From NCBI GenBank assembly GCA_963576565.1, contig OY755047.1, positions 33,586,851 to 33,650,850 on the forward strand: a stretch of 64,000 bases of DNA, given 5' to 3'. Numbering within the stretch: position 1 is the first letter of the stretch; each line of letters opens with the position of its first letter. The translations under genes and the position numbers were made by a program. Positions 11,020 through 22,758 of the stretch are shown in pieces. The notes beneath the pieces were generated by a model that did not search any database, was not told the DNA's origin, and saw only the letters and a program-made list of their open reading frames with translations. Source of the DNA: Aspidapion aeneum (Eukaryota; Arthropoda; Insecta; Coleoptera; Brentidae).

Positions 11020-14000
11020 GCTCAATGCCTGAGTAGTTCACTGAAAGAACGACGTCTTTAAGATCTTACGTTTTTGATGATTTGTTGATGTGTAATTTTT
11101 GACGTCATAACAACGCTATTTATTAAATACTACCCACACAATACTCATTTTTTTTCAGGGCCGTTAGTTAACTTTTTGCTACTAGATGACGCACCAGTCA
11201 ACATTTCTACGAAATTAGTACAAGCGCAACTGCAGGGAGCGCATTTTCGAGTTTTTTAAAAAACACCATAAAAGCGTCACTACTGGTTTGTTTTATTTGC
11301 CCGGACAACGTCATATTACTTACTATTACTATGTCTTAAGGAACAAGTCTTATAAACGACAAAAATAGGTCTTTTATATGTAAATTTTAGTCATAATACG
11401 CCATTAAAATGAAGTCATCTTGCCAGCTGGATGAATGAATTAGATCAGTCTATGGCTTTTTTTATGGATTTTTTACATCTTGTTTTAAGCCAAATAATAA
11501 AACCTAAGGTTTTATTCTGTGCAGTAAACATTTTATTGTTTAACAGCTGGCTACTAGGTATTTCCTTTAATAAAAACCATGTCCAATTTGACTAAGTGAG
11601 GGCCGAAAAAAAATCTGGATATTAGAAAATGATTTCGTTACCACCTGAGAGAAATACTACACCAAAAGCGACTTTCGAGAGTATTTTTTGCAAATGGAAA
11701 TATTCTGGAGAGTAACTGACAGTTATTCTGAAGACTAGCTCTCGCAAGCAAATATGATACCACTAGGCTACGGAGGACGACGTATAGGCCTTTTTTTAAA
11801 ATTGGAAAAATTTAAGAAGAAGCTTCTTTTGAAAAATTGTATAGAAGGTACTTCTGATCGGTTAAAAAAATAGAAGTAGCTGTGAATTTAGACAATTAAA
11901 TTAGTTTTATTTTTCTGCTATTTTATTTATAAAGTTATATTTTTAAAGCATATCTTGTGATGGAAAGTCTTAGGTTACAAAATTTGCAAATATTTTTGTC
12001 ATCTTTTTATACTCAAAACAAACTTTACAATAAATAAGTTATCTTACAAAATGAAAACTATGATTTTTTCACTAAATAGCCTTAATCCTTTAAATTTTTA
12101 AACCAGTAATAATAACCTTGTGGTTAACCAAAAAGGACTCACCGTCGCAGTTTGTTGTTCTTTTTCGGATTTTTAAAGTCATCAAAATATTCTTAGAGGA
12201 TGCTAAAATAACAAAAACCTCAAAATAAAGACATATGTTTTATTTTGAAGTTTTACTAACTTCATTTGAAAAATGAATTTCAATACAAATAAGTTGGAGT
12301 TGTAATGGATCTTTTAAAAATTTCTGAAGCAGGATGACGAAGGAGACATGAATGTAGTATGTTGCAAAAAGAAGCATAATAAACTTGTTTTCCCACTTGT
12401 GCACAAATTTATTTTTGTAATTTAAGTAGCACTTGCATCGTAGACCTTAAATTATTCTGGGTTTGCCCACATATTTTGATAGTATAAAATTGGTTATACT
12501 AGATTCGATAGATATTTACCTGAGCTGCTCGTATTTTAATCTCGATTGTTGTTTTTCGTTTCCACTGGTTAAAATTTTAAAGGTTAAAATACCTTCTAGT
12601 AGACAATAAAAAGCAAACATATTTTTAAAGTCGGCATCAGCGTTAATTAAACTGATAGGTTTTTAAAAAATAATCTAAAAAGCGTTAATATAAATAGTGC
12701 ATAAGCAGTGCAACAAATTATTAATCTTCTTTTAGCTATACTCGGCACAATAAAAATGTTATCCTTTCATTTTAATACAAAAATTAGGTATAGCTAAAAT
12801 CACATAAACTAAAAAAATAAGGAATAAACATTACTATTTATTTAACGATACGACTATAACACGTATTTTATTTTTTTTTAATTTCCTTTTAAATTGTGTT
12901 TTTTATTTTTGTGTAACAGGACATTTCTACAAAATATTGTTTTCTAACATTTAGTTTAACTTTTCCTATCTTAAAATTTTTACATTTTTAAAATATGTTC
13001 CCGTATATTTCGTTATATATCAGTTTAAAACTAGACTAAAGCTGCATTTTTAAAAATAAACCTGACGAAAGAAAAAGGGCTAATTTTGTCTTTAAATAAC
13101 ACATAATTTTTTTTTGTTTTTCTATTTTGGACTGTAAAGTGACAATTGCGAAAAATTTTAAATGTGTGTTGAGTTTATATATATTATAAAATAAAACAAA
13201 AATAGTAAAATCCAGATTTATACAGAAATAAAACTGCAACTGTAAGTAAATGTGACATTTGGAAATATTTTTGATATTTATTTTTTGTTTACCCTTGTGG
13301 GTATTTAATTGTTGTTTTATTGAGTTTTTAGGTTTCTTTAAGAAAATGAAAAATTTTAAAACCATAACTTTTTTCAAAAATATTTTAATTCACCACTGAA
13401 TTTTTTTCCTGGGTACAGCCCTGCGTACAATATATACAAATTTAAATGAATTTATACAAAAATTATTTTTTAGCAATATACAGGGTCGTTAAAATAGGTT
13501 TCTAGTAGGAATTCTCATAGGCTTTGTTTGTTCTTGATTTTATTTAATTTTGTTTTATTTTATTTCTACTATTTTGTATTTTTAGATACGTATAAGCTTT
13601 TTTAAAAATGTTTTGAAAAATTCAAATCTTCAATTAATACTATTTTAAAATATTTTTTTAAATTTTTGTGTCAATGAAAAAACAATATTTAAAGAAACAT
13701 TACATTATAGGCCACGCCAAACACTTTTTATTGCAATGTAACGAGTTATTATTTTAGTTATAATTTTTCTAGGCCTTATAATTTTTTTTACATTTTATTG
13801 TGTTTTATAATTTATATTTTTTTTTTATTTATAAATAATATAAATATAATAATAAAAAAGTCCAGAAATAAATTAATAAGAAAACAATTTATTGCAATAT
13901 GTTTTTTTCTATTTTTTGTACTAAGGTGCATAATACAGTGTGTCCGAGCGGAAATATACCATTTAATCTTCTCGGTTGTTAATCTTGGTTGTTATAGTCA

Positions 14001-14021
14001 AAATGAGCGGCTACCTTCTAT
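11020..14021. other. AT-rich non-coding stretch
   Basis: No gene is supported. The 113-codon frame at 13036-13377 (minus) and the 110-codon frame at 13798-14130 (plus) are Lys/Asn/Ile/Phe-rich, without motifs, and are read as chance openings. The motif ATACAGGGTCGTTAAAATAG near 13477 looks like one end of an inverted-repeat element, but its partner was not found. Confidence 0.5.
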
Positions 14022-14302
14022 CAATGAGTATATGACCCATATAGAGTGGCAGCCGGCGAGCTTTGCAACATTGAGGGGCAGATGGCGCTCAAATAAATTT
14101 GTCTATTACGTAATATTCAGGAACTACTAGTACGATTTAGCTGCATGTGCGAGTTCCGAGGTTCATCTATCATATAAATGTCATTAGATCATAGTATTTG
14201 TGTCTGAATATTGCGTACTAGACGAATTTATTTCAGCGCCATCTGCCCCTCAATTTGGCAAATCTCGCGGGTTGCCACTCCATATGGGTCATATACTCAT
14301 TG
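14022..14302. repeat. Long imperfect inverted repeat (arms about 100 bp)
   Basis: The left arm from 14022 ('CAATGAGTATATGACCCATA', 'GAGGGGCAGATGGCGCT', 'GTAATATTCAG') is matched in reverse complement by the right arm ending at 14302 ('CTGAATATTGCGTA', 'AGCGCCATCTGCCCCTC', 'TATGGGTCATATACTCATTG'). About 85 bp separate the arms. It is a hairpin-forming MITE or foldback of unknown family. Outer ends and target duplication are not resolved. Confidence 0.8.
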
Positions 14303-14311
14303 CTTCTATGT

Positions 14312-14614
14312 ACAGGGTCTTTCCGTATATTTTTACACCATATCTAAAACGTTTATTTTAATAGATCAAAGTATAATAAATACAAAAGTATCATATTTTT
14401 TTACGTACTTAAGAATCTGGAACACAAAAATCTAAATGTTAAAATTAAGGTTGGTGGTTTTTTAAAAAGCTATTAAACGCATATATCTCCAAAACTAATA
14501 AAATATATTAATATTTTTGAAATTAGGAAGAAGGTATCATAAAAATTATAATATATTTTGATATCTTCTTAAATAAACTTTTTAGATATGGTGTAAAAAT
14601 ACTTGGGAAAACTA
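14312..14614. repeat. Short inverted-repeat element next to the previous hairpin
   Basis: The sequence CCGTATATTTTTACACCATA with flanking bases (14323-14349) is inverted at 14581-14603 ('TTTAGATATGGTGTAAAAAT'). The left end begins ACAGGGTCTTTCC and the right end is degenerate (TTGGGAAAACT). About 300 bp, no coding capacity. Confidence 0.6.
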
Positions 14615-17082
14615 CGTTTGATATATTTATAAAAAATTATTATATATGCGGGGACTCTAGTTTTTAGTAATAAAGATGAAAGTTTAACCCAAAAAATTGT
14701 TTCAATACGAGTACCTGTACTGCCGGATATTCAAATTTCCTAGTTTAGTAACAACCAAGAAAAAACAATTTTAAATTTCGTGATGATTTCCTGATTAATC
14801 AAATAAATTTATAGCACAACCAATAAGAAATTGGTTACTTAAATAGATGGTTACAAAAAATACTGCTGATTTTAATAAAAGTATAACACAAAAGAAATCA
14901 CTTTATACTAAAAACCAATTTAAAAATTTTTAAAAACCGTGAGCAATTTTAGTTTACACATCTAAATATATTTTTATGTTATTTACTTAGTGACATGTAT
15001 TTTAGGAATTTTTTTAAGCCATTTTCGTATTTTAATGCTTTATTTCTTTCTTTCTTTCTTATATATTCTTAAATTAATTTCTATGACAAACAATTGACGA
15101 TCATTCTATGCATTAAAATACAAAACTGTTTTCGAATTTGTTTAAATACTTTTTTTAGGTCAATTGTAAAATTTAGATAGGTACAAAAATGTAACAAATT
15201 TGGCAACTTTTTTATAATATCTATAGAGAGCATCTTACTTTGCAATTTCTCTTAAAACACAGATTTATCACCAAAGAACAATATTTGAATAATATTTTAA
15301 ATTATTTTTTCTAAATAATGCTAAAGGAGCAATATTTTGTTGTTACCTCCGAAATATCATAAAATCAAATATAAATTTGATTTAATAACATCTAATGGAA
15401 TTTGGTGAATAACAAATATTTAAAAGGACCTTTTAACATCAATTTCAGTTTTATGACGCACTCAATTTGTAACGTTGCAATAAATTCCTAATGTAAAGAT
15501 TTGGATTAAAATACCGAAAAGGATTTTTAATTAACAAACAAGGTACTTACTTATAGTTATTTAGTGACAAATCTGTGATATATAAAACAATTTAAATGCA
15601 AAATTTTGGTACTAAAACTCCTTGTTTATCAAATTATTTTGCCTAAATAACAGCCGGGTTTGTGTAATTAGCTAGGTGATTTAGTAGTAGTAATAGTTAA
15701 ATTAGTATTAGGTCAAAATTTTGTAATAAGATTTTAGGAGACAAAGAAATTTTACCTTTGCAAAGACTCCACTTTTGTTTTGCTGAGGATCAAATACTTC
15801 AGTTTACGAATTCTCAGAAAGCGTGAGACTGTTGATTATAGTTAGAATGCTAAGTTTAATTTTATCGGAGAAAGATAAGTTGATAATTTAAATTAACCTT
15901 ATCAACATAACTAAAAAAGTATAAATTAGGAAAAGCAATATGTAGGAAAAGCAAACAATATGTGGGTAGTATGGGCTCAACAAACCCAATCATTGTAAAA
16001 ATTGTGAATTAAATTTTATTTCATGGTGTCCAAACTTAAATATTTTTGTGCCGTGGTAAACACATACCGTGTGTCCATAAAGTCTGGAATCACCCATTTT
16101 TTAAGAAAACTGCAAGCTTTTAAGAAAAAAGCTTGGACATGTCAAAAACAGGCCACGAGGCACTGAATCATATGCCATGCTACGTAGGTATACTTTTTGA
16201 AGGCGACGCTCACGGCCGATTGTTTCAGGACAGATCTACACCATAGAAATTCGCATTCTGCAATTTGTTCCGAAAATTTTGATGTATCCACAATATTGTA
16301 TCATAAATAGGCAAGTTGAAGCTAAAATGTCCTATTTTAAACCAAAATGGAATCTAAATGCTGAAACAACTTGTATGAATTACTAGGGAAGTTCATTTAA
16401 TTATAATGTCTGCTGTTTTCTCAGTAAGCTTTGGTTGGTTGTTATTTCCGATCTTATATAATATCTATTATTTGTCTGCTTTTAGAGTTTTCTTACTAAT
16501 TATTAAAATTACTAGTTTGTTTTTTTTTATTTTGGCGGTTACGTCGTGACATATTTACATTAGTTTAAATGATAAACTGCCAATTGCGACCGCCATTATA
16601 AAAAAACCGATTATATGTTCTGATGCAAAAAATAGCAAAACAATATTTGGTTTACATCCTGCTAATTTGGAAGATTTACGATGTATTTTTTAAGGATCGG
16701 TTGTTGATCAAATAGTGACAATGCATTGTTCAAGTTAAATACTATATTTTTATTAAGTATTAATTAAACTTTTCTTTGTTGGATTTTAGTACCGATTTGC
16801 ACATAAAATGTAATCCTATTTTTTTTATTTATTCATGGTACGCATCTCAAAAACTATATTTTATTAAACATTATCTTAAATACTTCCTATGTTTTTACAG
16901 ATATAAAATTTGTAAATAATACGATTATTTTTCTAAAATATTGTTACCTAATTTAAATCTTTAGTATTTGAAAATTAAATACACAAGATTTGACTTTCGT
17001 AACTCCAGCATTTTTGGCATTTAAAAAAATATTCGTATTAAAACCAGATTGAATCTTACATAAAAACCTAGTACGCATTTTT
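14615..17082. other. AT-rich stretch; its right end is probably nicotinic receptor 3' UTR
   Basis: No other gene is seen. The part adjoining 17083 should be the 3' UTR of the receptor gene on the minus strand. AATAAA-type signals on that strand lie at plus positions 16824-16829 and 16828-16833 and are candidate polyadenylation signals. A possible element end ('GTGTGTCCATAAAGTCTGGA') lies near 16070, without a partner. Confidence 0.4.
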
Positions 17083-17271
17083 CTACGGGGGTGGACACCG
17101 AACAACCGAAGTGGCGAATTCACTAAACTTTTTATCTATAGGGGTTCTGTCGTCATACAAAGATGGCGCTTGCAGAATTATTCCTGCCGTCCCAGCGACT
17201 ACTGCCAAGGTAAAAATGTAGAGAAATAATCGGTCGAGGACCATTGCAACATATTTCCAATCTTCTTTGAC
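17083..17271 (-). CDS. Last coding exon of a nicotinic acetylcholine receptor subunit
   Basis: The minus strand has a splice acceptor (poly-T tract followed by AG at 17273-17272) and then an open frame of 62 codons ending in TAG at 17085-17083. It encodes '[16 protein letters not shown]', followed by a hydrophobic fourth transmembrane helix (residues about 8-33, ending '[10 protein letters not shown]') and 'LYDDRTPID' plus a short tail. This is the conserved M4 and C terminus of insect nicotinic subunits of the alpha1-4/alpha8 type. These are pentameric ligand-gated cation channel subunits of neuronal membranes and targets of neonicotinoids. No upstream exon was recognised on the minus strand to the right, so the preceding intron is probably long. 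The tail (ending Arg-Cys-Pro-Pro-Pro) is divergent. The exact subunit is not assigned. Confidence 0.88.
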   Translation of the reverse strand, partial: VKEDWKYVAMVLDRLFLYIFTLAVVAGTAGIILQAPSLYDDRTPIDKKFSEFATSVVRCPPP

Positions 17272-17820
17272 CTAAAAAAAAATATTGGGTTCGAATAAAA
17301 ATAATCAACCACTCCACTTTTTAAGTCTTTTGGTTTTAGATATATTCTAATATTATTGTAGAACGTTCTAGATATTTTTTAGCGTAGTTATTTAAATGCT
17401 CTCATAATGCGCGATGCCTGAGGCAAAAGGAAAAATTGCTGCCCGTCACTTAAAAATAAATACCTCGTGCAATATTTTTCTGCACCCTAGAACCCTTTAA
17501 TCCCTCCTTTGAGGTACGAAAATGATACTTTTTAATCATTCTGAGATTAAAAGCAGCCGCTAAAATCCAATAAGTATACAACACATTGAACTTTGAGGAG
17601 ACCTACGCCCGGGCTAAAACATTTTCGTCATGTGTTTAAATGTGCCCAGTCTTTAGGTTTTTAATGACTTCCCGAAAATTGTTTTGAATATTTAGAAAAT
17701 TTTCGCATTCACCCATACCCATCAACTGAGGGGCGCAACTAGGCAGGCCATGAAAAAAATGGACGCAACCGAAAATTTTGAAAAAATAAAAGAGTTTTAA
17801 CAAAAAAAAAAATTAATATA
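17272..17820 (-). other. Presumed intron of the nicotinic receptor gene
   Basis: The acceptor sits at 17272-17273 and AT-rich sequence without a recognised exon follows. If the receptor gene is intact, its intron continues to the right through repeats and possibly the gypsy element. No matching donor was identified. Confidence 0.4.
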
Positions 17821-18052
17821 AAAAAACACCCAACTGCTAAATTTACTTGTAAATACTAGTTGCAGTTGAGTACAAAATTGATAGGTATAAGTACCTATAA
17901 TGTACGACATGCTTCAACTTTTAGTTTTGATGCCCAAAGCGCACTTACGAAATTATACAGTTTTGTATTTTCATGAATCAGATTATTGGGTAATTTTGTA
18001 CCCCACTGCGACTAGCAGTTACAAGTAAATTTAGCATTTGGGTGTTTTTTTT
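17821..18052. mobile_element. MITE with about 60-bp inverted repeats
   Basis: The left arm 'ACACCCAACTGCTAAATTTA' and following bases (17821-17880) are inverted at 17991-18052 ('AGTAAATTTAGCATTTGGGT' region). Total length is about 230 bp with no coding capacity. AT-rich flanks (AATTAAT on both sides) could be a target duplication but are too simple to be decisive. Confidence 0.75.
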
Positions 18053-18230
18053 AATTAATTTTGTTTTATTTTTAACTTTTAGGTTTAAAATTCTTATTCA
18101 GCCTTATAAAAAGCACTATATGCAATAACAATTCATTTACCTTTACCCAAAAAGTACGTGTAGGTTTTCTACGGACGCAAACAGTGTTACCTTCCATTGA
18201 GTGATGGTGGGGGAGCGAGAGGGAGAAGGG

Positions 18231-18755
18231 AACTAGTAAAATGTCGAAAAAAATCTTAAAGCGTGTGCCGAAAGAACTTTTGAAATCGCTCTAAATTTGT
18301 GAAAAATATTGCTACAACTATTACTACTAAGAAGGGTGAGGAGAAGAGAGGAAGAGGAAGGGGGAAACTAGTAAAATGATGTTGAAAAAAAAATCTTAAA
18401 GTGTGTGCAGAAAGAATTATGTAAATCGCTTTTTATTTGTGAAAGGTACAGCTACAACGATTACGAATAAGGAGGGAGCGGAGAAGAGAGATAGGGGAAA
18501 ACTAGTAAAATGATGTTGGCAAAAAGTCTTCAAGCGTGTGCAGAAAGGATTTTTGAAATCCTTTATATTTTTGAAAATTATAGCTACAACTCTTACTAAT
18601 AAGGATGGCGGGGAGGAGAGAGGGTGAGGTGGGGGGAGAGAGGAAGAGGCGGGAAGGGGGCGGGGACTAGTAAAGTGGTGTTGAAAAAAAATCTGAAAGC
18701 GTATGCAGAAAGAATTTTTGAAATCACTCTATAGGTATTTGATAAAAAATCGCCT
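18231..18755. repeat. Diverged tandem repeat, about 130-165 bp period, purine-rich
   Basis: Four units start near 18231, 18365, 18499 and 18665. Each opens with ACTAGTAAA, then a run of A, 'GCGTGTGCAGAAAG', 'TTTTGAAATC', 'GCTACAAC', and closes with a G/A-only tract (GGGAGAGAGGAAGAGG type). The last unit is partial. The homopurine tracts could form non-B DNA. No coding function. Confidence 0.8.
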
Positions 18756-18769
18756 GAAATTTAGGTAAC

Positions 18770-18966
18770 TTGTATGCCTTAAAGCCTACATCATGTGACA
18801 AAATGGCGTCTGAAGACCGCCATGTTGATTCCTGTTTAAAAAAATATAGCCTATAGCACCGTCGGGATCAGTAGCAATTCAACGACACTTTTTTGTCAAA
18901 ATCGGTTCAGCCGTTTAGCCTCTAGCGTGACAAAAACGTATTTACTTACATACATACAACAATCGA
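18770..18966 (+). mobile_element. Probable RTE-like LINE or SINE 3' end
   Basis: The segment ends with 'AAAATCGGTTCAGCCGTTTA' followed by a (TACA)n tail (CTTACATACATACAAC). I recognise this as a typical 3' terminus of insect RTE-related elements and of SINEs that use them. No ORF remains. The start is not defined. Confidence 0.5.
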
Positions 18967-19329
18967 AAAACATTACCCTTCCTGGTGCTGGCGGTGATTA
19001 TGTTATTGGTAAGCCTATTGGTGAGTCTACAAACTCAATTAAGTTTCAAAGAACTGTAAACAAGTATTGTTATTCCTTAAAAATACGTTAAAATTGCAGT
19101 TTAGTTTAAGCTGACAAGGTAATTTAAAATGCCAAGAAAATAAATTACTGCAACTTCTCGTATATCCAATTTGTTCTGGTGCACAAACAAAGGGATCTTT
19201 TTTTATTTTCATTTACCTTTATAAGCTCAAATTAAGATTAAATCTGTAAACAAAATAACTCTTTGAAACTCTTACCCAATTTGCAAAGCACAAGCGGAAT
19301 TTCTTTCTGCATACCGAAGATTATCATAT

Positions 19330-19762
19330 TGTTACAAATTTAAGTTATTTAAATTTTATAGTTAGAATTTATTTAGGTTTAGTGTAGTATTAGGTTGACG
19401 TATTTTATGGTTGTATTCTTAATCTAGGTTTTAGTTGCGTTATCTGTGACAAACTGGTTTGCGAACGGTCCGTGTTCTAGAAAAGGGTGGAATAATTCCG
19501 AATCGAACAAGGATGGAAAATTCTCGAATAGTAGGCAGACCCTTATATATAGGGCCGGACGTCGTGCATCGGGCAGTCAGATATAACCAATGGTAGTGAT
19601 CGCTAGATGTTAACGCGAAGTTAATAGGCGTATTAAAGTAGTGAATTATTAGCAAGTTATTAGTAAGGTTAAGTGCGTGTTTTTGTACAGAATTTGTTGA
19701 AATAAATTGACGTATCGTTTTCAACAATTGCGAGTTATAATTGTTGTGGAGAACCCGTAAGA
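19330..19762 (+). repeat. Ty3/gypsy 5' LTR
   Basis: It begins TGTTACAAATTTAAG and aligns throughout with 25287-25717. Differences include TGTTAC/TGCTAC at the start and a 2-bp difference in CTTATATATAGGG versus CTTATATAGGG, which looks like the TATA region. Its 3' boundary is blurred because the last bases read GTAAGA where the other LTR has GTAACA. Confidence 0.9.
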
Positions 19763-19935
19763 CTATCCTTACATAGTGCCACCGGCTAGGACAATTGAAA
19801 AAAAGAACAGTAAGTGATTTTGCCAGAATATTCAGAACTGAATAGTGCAAAGACTACCCTTACATTGTACCACCGGCTAGGACAATTGGACAGAAAAACA
19901 GTAAGTGATTTTTCCAGAATATTCGAAGAAGTTCG
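19761..19935 (+). repeat. Duplicated leader of the gypsy element
   Basis: The block starting GACTATCCTTACATAGTGCC at 19761 recurs with changes at 19852 (GACTACCCTTACATTGTACC). Both continue with 'CACCGGCTAGGACAATTG' and 'CAGTAAGTGATTTT'. The period is 91 bp. It lies where the primer-binding site should be, which is not recognisable. Confidence 0.8.
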
Positions 19936-20177
19936 ATATTGATTTATTCAAAAACCAAAAGAGATATTTAAGAATCGACTTCGATATTAGCTTAGTTAGT
20001 TAAAAAGTAAGAATTAGAAAGAATTTCTAGAATATTCCATCACTTTCTACGACGCTCTATTCGAAAACCAGAAGAAATATCCAAAAACCGACTTCGACAT
20101 TCGCTTTGTAGCCCTAAAATACACGTTTTAAGTGATTTATAACGAAGTTGATGCTTACTAGACAAAGATCGGCCAAG

Positions 20178-21248
20178 ATGGAAGATTTAACTAAAATGAT
20201 GCAGGCTCTAGCAGCTCAAATGGCTCAAAACCAGAACGACATGAAACAGACCATTGAATAAAACCAGGGCGATATGAAACACACCATGGACGACATGAAA
20301 CACACTATTGAACAAAATCAGAATGATATGAGACAGACCATCGAACAAATTCAGAACGATATGAGACAGACATTAGATGGCATGCAAGAAAACCGCGATC
20401 AGATAAAGAGCAACTCCGAACAGCTGAGAGAAGAATTCAGAGCAGCAACTGAAGATCTTAAGGAAGAAATAATTCAAAGAATGCAGAATGTAGAAGAAAA
20501 GGTACAAAACCAATTACAGAATGTAGAAGAAACGGTACAAAACAAATTGCAGAATGTTGAAGAAAAAGTGGAGACCAAGCTACAGAATTTAAGAGAAGAA
20601 GTTTTTCAAACAGTGGAAGAAAAGCTCCAGCATGTGTCAAAACAGCTTATACAGCTTCAGAAAGAATACAACAAAATAAAAGCTCAGGGCTATGTTGTGA
20701 ATTCCAACCAAAACATTAAGGCACAATCTCATTACGATGGTACGTCTTCCTGGTCCACCTACAAACAACAGTTTGAAGCTGCCGCTGCTGCAAATTGCTG
20801 GGACGATGACGAGAAAGCTAGAGCTTTGTTAGTAGCTCTACGAGAACCTGCTCTGGGACTTTTACGGTCTGTTCCAGCCGAACAAAAACAAAATTACAAT
20901 GCTTTAGTGGCAGCCTTGGAGAGAAGGTATGGAGATGAACATTTACGAAATTTACATTTCTTAGAATTAAATGTTCTTCAACAAAGAGCAGGGGAGTCAT
21001 TACAAGAGTATGAAGCGGATATCAGGAGGCTGATGTACTTGGCTTACCCAGAAATGCCAGAAAATTACAGAGATCCCTTCACGGTAGATCGCTTTATTAA
21101 CGGCTTGCGAGACACGGGCTTAGCAAAATTACTTCGTCGAGAACGCTTCCATAACAGCAGTGAAGTGTTGATTCGAGCCCTTGAAATTGAGTCATCAAAC
21201 AATATGTCCAGGCCAAAAGTAAGAGCTGTTTCAATACAGGAGGGTTAA
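20178..21248 (+). pseudogene. Ty3/gypsy gag
   Basis: The natural start is the ATG at 20178. A TAA at 20259-20261 interrupts the same frame at a position where neighbouring repeats have Gln. The N-terminal third is a Gln/Asn/Met-rich heptad-like coiled coil with short repeats ('QNQNDMKQTIE', 'QIQNDMRQT', then 'QNVEEKVQ'). From about residue 185 it is a retrotransposon gag capsid domain ('WSTYKQQFEAAA', 'ALLVALREPA', 'LERRYGDEHLR'). The frame closes at 21248, before the zinc knuckle, which is in a different frame starting at about 21319. In family members gag forms the particle. Confidence 0.88.
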
Positions 21249-21318
21249 GAAACGAGCACTAAACAAAAGCTTCCCTTAAAGTCGTTAAGTCAAATTCTTT
21301 AATCACTGACAGAGAAGA

Positions 21319-22107
21319 TTGATTGACTATTTGAAAGAAAGTAGACGATCCCCTCCAAATGGAAAGTGTTTTAGATGTGGACGTATAGGGCATATCCAAC
21401 GCTATTGTCGTTTCCAAATGAAGTCTCGCCTTCCATCTAGCGGGAACGAGTACGGAAAAAGAAATCAGGAGGAACTAAAACTAGATAACGCGGAAGGGCG
21501 GGTGTTAATTAATGGAAAGGTAGCCCCCAAAAGTTACTCTATTAAGAGCTTAAAACATACTGCTGACAGCCTGAACATCGACGGACTTATAAATGGAAGA
21601 CAGGTTAAGATCACAGTAGACACCGGTGCAGCCATATCATTGCTTAAGTCCAAAATTGCAATGAGATGTAAAATTCGACCAACAGGAGAGAAAATAACAC
21701 TTAAGACTGTGACTGGAGAATCCGCGGACGTGTTGGGACAGACAGACATAGATCTACAGCTGGGGAGGTTGAAGATTCGCCACTCGGTATTAGTTGCAGA
21801 CATAGAAGACGAATTTATTTTGGGAATGGACCTGATAAGTAAACATGGATTTGCGTTTGATAATAAAATTAATACCCTAAGATTTGGGAACGAGGAGTTC
21901 ATTTTGTCAGATAGTCTCATCAATAAAGAACCAATAAAGGTGGTGGCAGTATGCACAACAAGACTTGTCGGTAACAGTGAGACCATAATTTTTGGGAGGC
22001 TAGAAAGTAAAACATCAAGCTGCGTTGGACTCATAAGCCAACAGAATACACCCAACACCTACCTCGTTGCAAAGTCACTAGTTAAAACCGATAGACATCC
22101 CGATTAG
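21319..22107 (+). pseudogene. Ty3/gypsy zinc knuckle and aspartic protease
   Basis: Residues 18-31 form a CCHC knuckle (C-F-R-C-G-R-I-G-H-I-Q-R-Y-C). A retropepsin follows with the active site 'VDTGAAISLL' (residues about 100-109) and the flap-distal motif 'FILGMDLI' (about 168). The frame ends at 22107 by a frameshift. The linker to RT continues in another frame at about 22100-22460 ('NIFPNSIKINKGEVVALFEP') with a further stop near 22285. The protease core itself looks intact. Confidence 0.85.
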
Positions 22108-22462
22108 AGTCGCCAATATTTTCCCAAATAGTATCAAAATTAATAAGGGGGAGGTGGTAGCATTATTTGAGCCAGTCCAGAAAGTAACAAGTTGTGAAGA
22201 GCCAACTTCGGAGGATAAAAGCAAGTTACCAACGGAGGTACTTCAGCAATTTCAGTCAACTTGGCAACATCTCACTCCAGAATAATTTAGTAAAGCGAGA
22301 AAGTTTATAGAAGAGCAAAGTAATATCTTCGAAACTAAGAGTAGTTCGGGACGCACAAACCTTATTCAACATTCCATCAACACTGGCGATGCCCAACCGA
22401 TAAGACAGTCCCCAAGAAGACTACCAATAGCCAAACAAGAAGAAGTTCACAATCTCATTAAT

Positions 22463-22726
22463 AATTACAATTTTTTGCGCTATTTCTGGAAAACTTTGGT
22501 TTATAAGTAAGAAAAGTTTATTTATGAGCTAAAAAGGCTTTACATATTTTTGTTGTAGCAACTTATTTTACGGGGTTTTTAGTTATGCCGTTTTGGTTTT
22601 GGGGGTGCGGTATGTATTACTACTTGATATATTTTTTAAGTGTGTAAGATTGTATTTTTATATTTTATATCTTTTGTACTGAAGTGGATATCTGTCATTG
22701 GCGTAAGCTGTTGATATCCTTATGAA

Positions 22727-22757
<31 letters not shown>
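22463..22757 (+). mobile_element. 5'-truncated LINE 3' end inserted in gypsy RT
   Basis: About 290 bp ending in (AATA)n interrupts the RT N terminus. Coding before it ('KQEEVHNLIN') and after it ('[10 protein letters not shown]') would be contiguous without the insert. The block has no ORF and its tail 'CTTATGAATAAATAAATAAA' is typical of a LINE 3' end. AATAA-like sequence at both junctions may be the target duplication. It is younger than the gypsy element. Confidence 0.75.
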
Positions 22758-22758
22758 A

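Noticed and set aside
13036..13377. 113-codon protein on the minus strand
   Set aside because: Lys/Ile/Phe/Asn-rich AT composition, no motif, no splice or promoter context.
19440..19850. 136-codon minus-strand frame over the gypsy 5' LTR, partly repeated at 25500-25682
   Set aside because: It is the antisense of the LTR and recurs because the LTR recurs.
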